In this document: positions 63,639 to 64,000 of the stretch, in pieces | How the letters are laid out: each line of letters starts with the position of its first letter | Numbering within the stretch: the first letter of the stretch is position 1 | Assembly: GCA_945860385.1 (NCBI GenBank) | Contig: CAMAQD010000013.1 | Span: forward strand, 47,153-111,152 | Length of the DNA stretch: 64,000 nucleotides | Reading direction: 5' to 3' | Source: Flavobacterium psychrophilum | GTDB taxonomy: Bacteria > Bacteroidota > Bacteroidia > Flavobacteriales > Flavobacteriaceae | Notes under the pieces: generated by a model | Database searches by the model: none | What the model saw: only the letters and a program-made list of their open reading frames with translations | Told to the model about the DNA's origin: nothing | Program-made: the position numbers and the translations under genes

Positions 63639-63704
63639 CAACTCCCAGTCAACTCCCAGTCAACTCCTGGTCAACTCCTGGTCAACTCCTGGTCAAAGCC
63701 TAGT
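63639..63704. repeat. 11-bp tandem repeat array
   Basis: Six head-to-tail 11-bp units: CAACTCCCAGT twice (63639-63660), CAACTCCTGGT three times (63661-63693) and a decayed CAAAGCCTAGT (63694-63704). No reading frame runs through it, and 11 is not a multiple of three. It lies outside the copy B element by about 55 bp. Confidence 0.88.
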
Positions 63705-64000
63705 CTGTGGTACCCCCAAAAGTTGCTAAAAAAAGCAAAAACCCAAAAAAGCAGATTGATAAGAGCTGTTTAGTATCATAATGAGATAGTATTTTTGATT
63801 TCACTTCAGCAAATCGGTATTAATCGTCGCATCATTTATAGACAAGTATTCCTTTAAACGGGGCAAAACTATTAGAATCCTTAAAAACGACAACCATAAA
63901 ATCACAAATGATTAAAAAAGCCTACTTGTAAATATCGAAAAGTCAGTGATTTAAAAAATACTTTCAAAAAAGATTGCAAAAGGCCTTGTATAACTGAATA
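63705..64000. other. Right-edge region without gene (296 bp)
   Basis: No gene is visible from the tandem array to the window end. A GGTACCCCCAAAAGTT motif at about 63708-63724 has the look of an insertion-sequence end, but no transposase lies within the window. The rest is AT-rich. Confidence 0.5.

Noticed and set aside
63639..63704. CRISPR array
   Set aside because: The 11-bp units have no spacers between them and no cas gene is present.
1..64000. tRNA or rRNA genes, prophage, integrase, toxin-antitoxin or defence genes
   Set aside because: I looked through the gaps and gene products and found no cloverleaf, GGTTCGAATCC-type arm, phage gene or defence-type protein; all larger genes are ordinary core functions.

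Overview
The window is AT-rich chromosomal DNA that looks like Flavobacteriaceae, most likely Flavobacterium. This rests on recognisable protein families: BT_3928-type DoxX, DUF1599, SYLF, an outer-membrane beta-barrel receptor, a roughly 355-residue MenE-like enzyme, and IF3/L35/L20 of flavobacterial type. Upstream sites also often match the Bacteroidota housekeeping promoter (TTG, 17-23 nt, TAnnTTTG), and Shine-Dalgarno motifs are generally lacking. I could run no search, so the placement is by recognition only. It is ordinary core genome. I see no prophage, integrated element, CRISPR array, rRNA or tRNA.

Layout. 1-8.7 kb: a leftward stress/energy cluster with a DUF2784 fragment, Ca2+-type P-ATPase, small zinc-ribbon protein, HtrA protease, the stump of an acetyl-CoA synthetase gene, OsmC, an SDR oxidoreductase and PEP synthase. 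9-12.5 kb: leftward DUF1599, DoxX/thioredoxin-like protein, small membrane protein, TlpA-like protein and tpiA. 12.5-16 kb: folP, a lipoprotein, rlmH and amt. 16-31 kb: a GldL-like mini-protein, saccharopine-dehydrogenase-like enzyme, outer-membrane receptor, ArsC-like protein, CPBP protease with a MenE-like ligase, DoxX, acyl-CoA carboxylase, lpxD, an alpha-glucan phosphorylase homologue, prfB (programmed frameshift), aldolase, DUF1003 and YbaB. 31-42 kb: oligopeptidase, cysteine-synthase-like enzyme, YebC, S41 protease, gcvT, NAD(P)H-hydrate dehydratase, GNAT, SYLF and an acyltransferase. 42.5-46 kb: a GH3 glycosidase divergent from a Nudix-type regulator with a 23-bp palindrome between them. 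46-51.5 kb: the threonine operon thrA-thrB-(membrane protein)-thrC, preceded by a previously uncalled 31-codon leader peptide with seven consecutive Thr codons. 51.6-60 kb: hutH, a phosphate-transport pair, a hydrolase, a PAS histidine kinase, and AraC with a cupin. 60-63.4 kb: the translation operon thrS-infC-rpmI-rplT.

The best signals are not new protein systems but RNA-level and dispersed elements. They are the thr attenuator; an infC reading frame that appears to begin at AUA; the prfB frameshift; two copies of a structured element with conserved flanks around a variable hairpin (resembling, from memory, the flavo-1 RNA), both in the same orientation upstream of translation genes; a two-copy palindromic repeat family used as terminators; and an 11-bp tandem array near the right end. 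At protein level, the phosphorylase homologue has Thr where the family's cofactor-binding Lys should be, and the Nudix regulator has lost its catalytic glutamates.
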